From: Acuticoccus sp039189655
GTDB taxonomy: Bacteria > Pseudomonadota > Alphaproteobacteria > Rhizobiales > Amorphaceae
Length of the DNA: 22,769 bases
Reading direction: 5' to 3'
NCBI GenBank assembly: GCA_039189655.1
Contig: JBCCYN010000071.1
Span: 1-22,769, forward strand
This document shows, piece by piece, positions 22,671 through 22,769 of this stretch. The translations under genes and the position numbers were made by a program. Under the pieces are notes generated by a model that saw only the letters and a program-made list of their open reading frames with translations, did not search any database and was not told where the DNA came from. Positions within the stretch are counted from its first letter, which is position 1. Every line of letters begins with the position of its first letter.

Positions 22671-22769
22671 TGCCCCAATCGGTGGTGTCGATCTGGTTCT
22701 TTGTGGCCTCGGCGGTCGCGCTCGGACTTGGCTATCTCCTGTCCGCCTGGCTGGTTTCAGGAAAGTTCG
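22527..22769. repeat. 99-bp perfect inverted repeat at the window end (fold-back)
   Basis: Positions 22527-22625 and 22671-22769 are exact reverse complements over 99 bp, separated by a 45-bp spacer (22626-22670). The repeat runs into the last base of the window, so its full length may be greater. Both arms are urtC coding sequence, and the outer arm has urtC sense on the plus strand. This pattern is typical of template-switch chimeras or assembly fold-backs. Confidence 0.97.

Overview
The window looks like chromosomal DNA of a GC-rich alphaproteobacterium, possibly a marine heterotroph of the Rhodobacterales/Rhizobiales type. This is inferred from gene content (Tpa-like taurine aminotransferase, tandem GcvT-fused flavin dehydrogenases, XRE-cupin regulator, Urt urea transporter), the heavy use of GTG/TTG starts and many 4-bp ATGA/GTGA gene overlaps. 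No rRNA, tRNA, insertion sequence, phage gene or CRISPR array was seen.

Layout. (1) 18-4135, plus strand: type II dehydroquinate dehydratase, HpcH/HpaI aldolase, MFS transporter with a repeated Pro-Ser-Gln N-terminus, and a class III aminotransferase closest to taurine-pyruvate aminotransferase. (2) 4374-9850, plus strand: an XRE-cupin regulator preceded by a helically phased direct repeat, then two adjacent 814-residue FAD dehydrogenase/GcvT fusions of the dimethylglycine/sarcosine dehydrogenase type. (3) 9864-16027, minus strand: murQ (MurNAc-6-phosphate etherase), then a CUT1 sugar ABC importer (binding protein, two permeases), a Gfo/Idh/MocA oxidoreductase and the ATPase. (4) 16187-20008, plus strand and divergent from murQ: BadF-type amino-sugar kinase, GntR/UTRA regulator, SIS-type glucosamine-6-phosphate deaminase and nagA. 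(5) 20009-20609: a gap of about 600 bp holding a previously uncalled 46-residue lipoprotein-like ORF on the minus strand. (6) 20610-22670, minus strand: urtE, urtD and the 3' part of urtC. (7) 22671-22769 is an exact reverse complement of 22527-22625, so the end of the window folds back on itself and is probably an amplification or assembly artefact.

How the genes work together. Blocks 3 and 4 form one coherent module for a PTS-independent amino-sugar pathway. An ABC importer brings in the sugar, a MurK/NagK-like kinase phosphorylates it, MurQ removes lactate from MurNAc-6-P, NagA deacetylates GlcNAc-6-P, and the SIS deaminase yields fructose-6-P. A 16-bp element, AATCGGTATTRTTTTG, occurs once in front of each divergent operon, oriented outward, and is the best candidate operator for the GntR regulator. 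The role of the dehydrogenase inside the transporter operon is the main open question. Block 2 probably oxidises N-methylated amines and passes the one-carbon unit to tetrahydrofolate. The two paralogues differ at a residue of the folate domain, which suggests that they are not equivalent.
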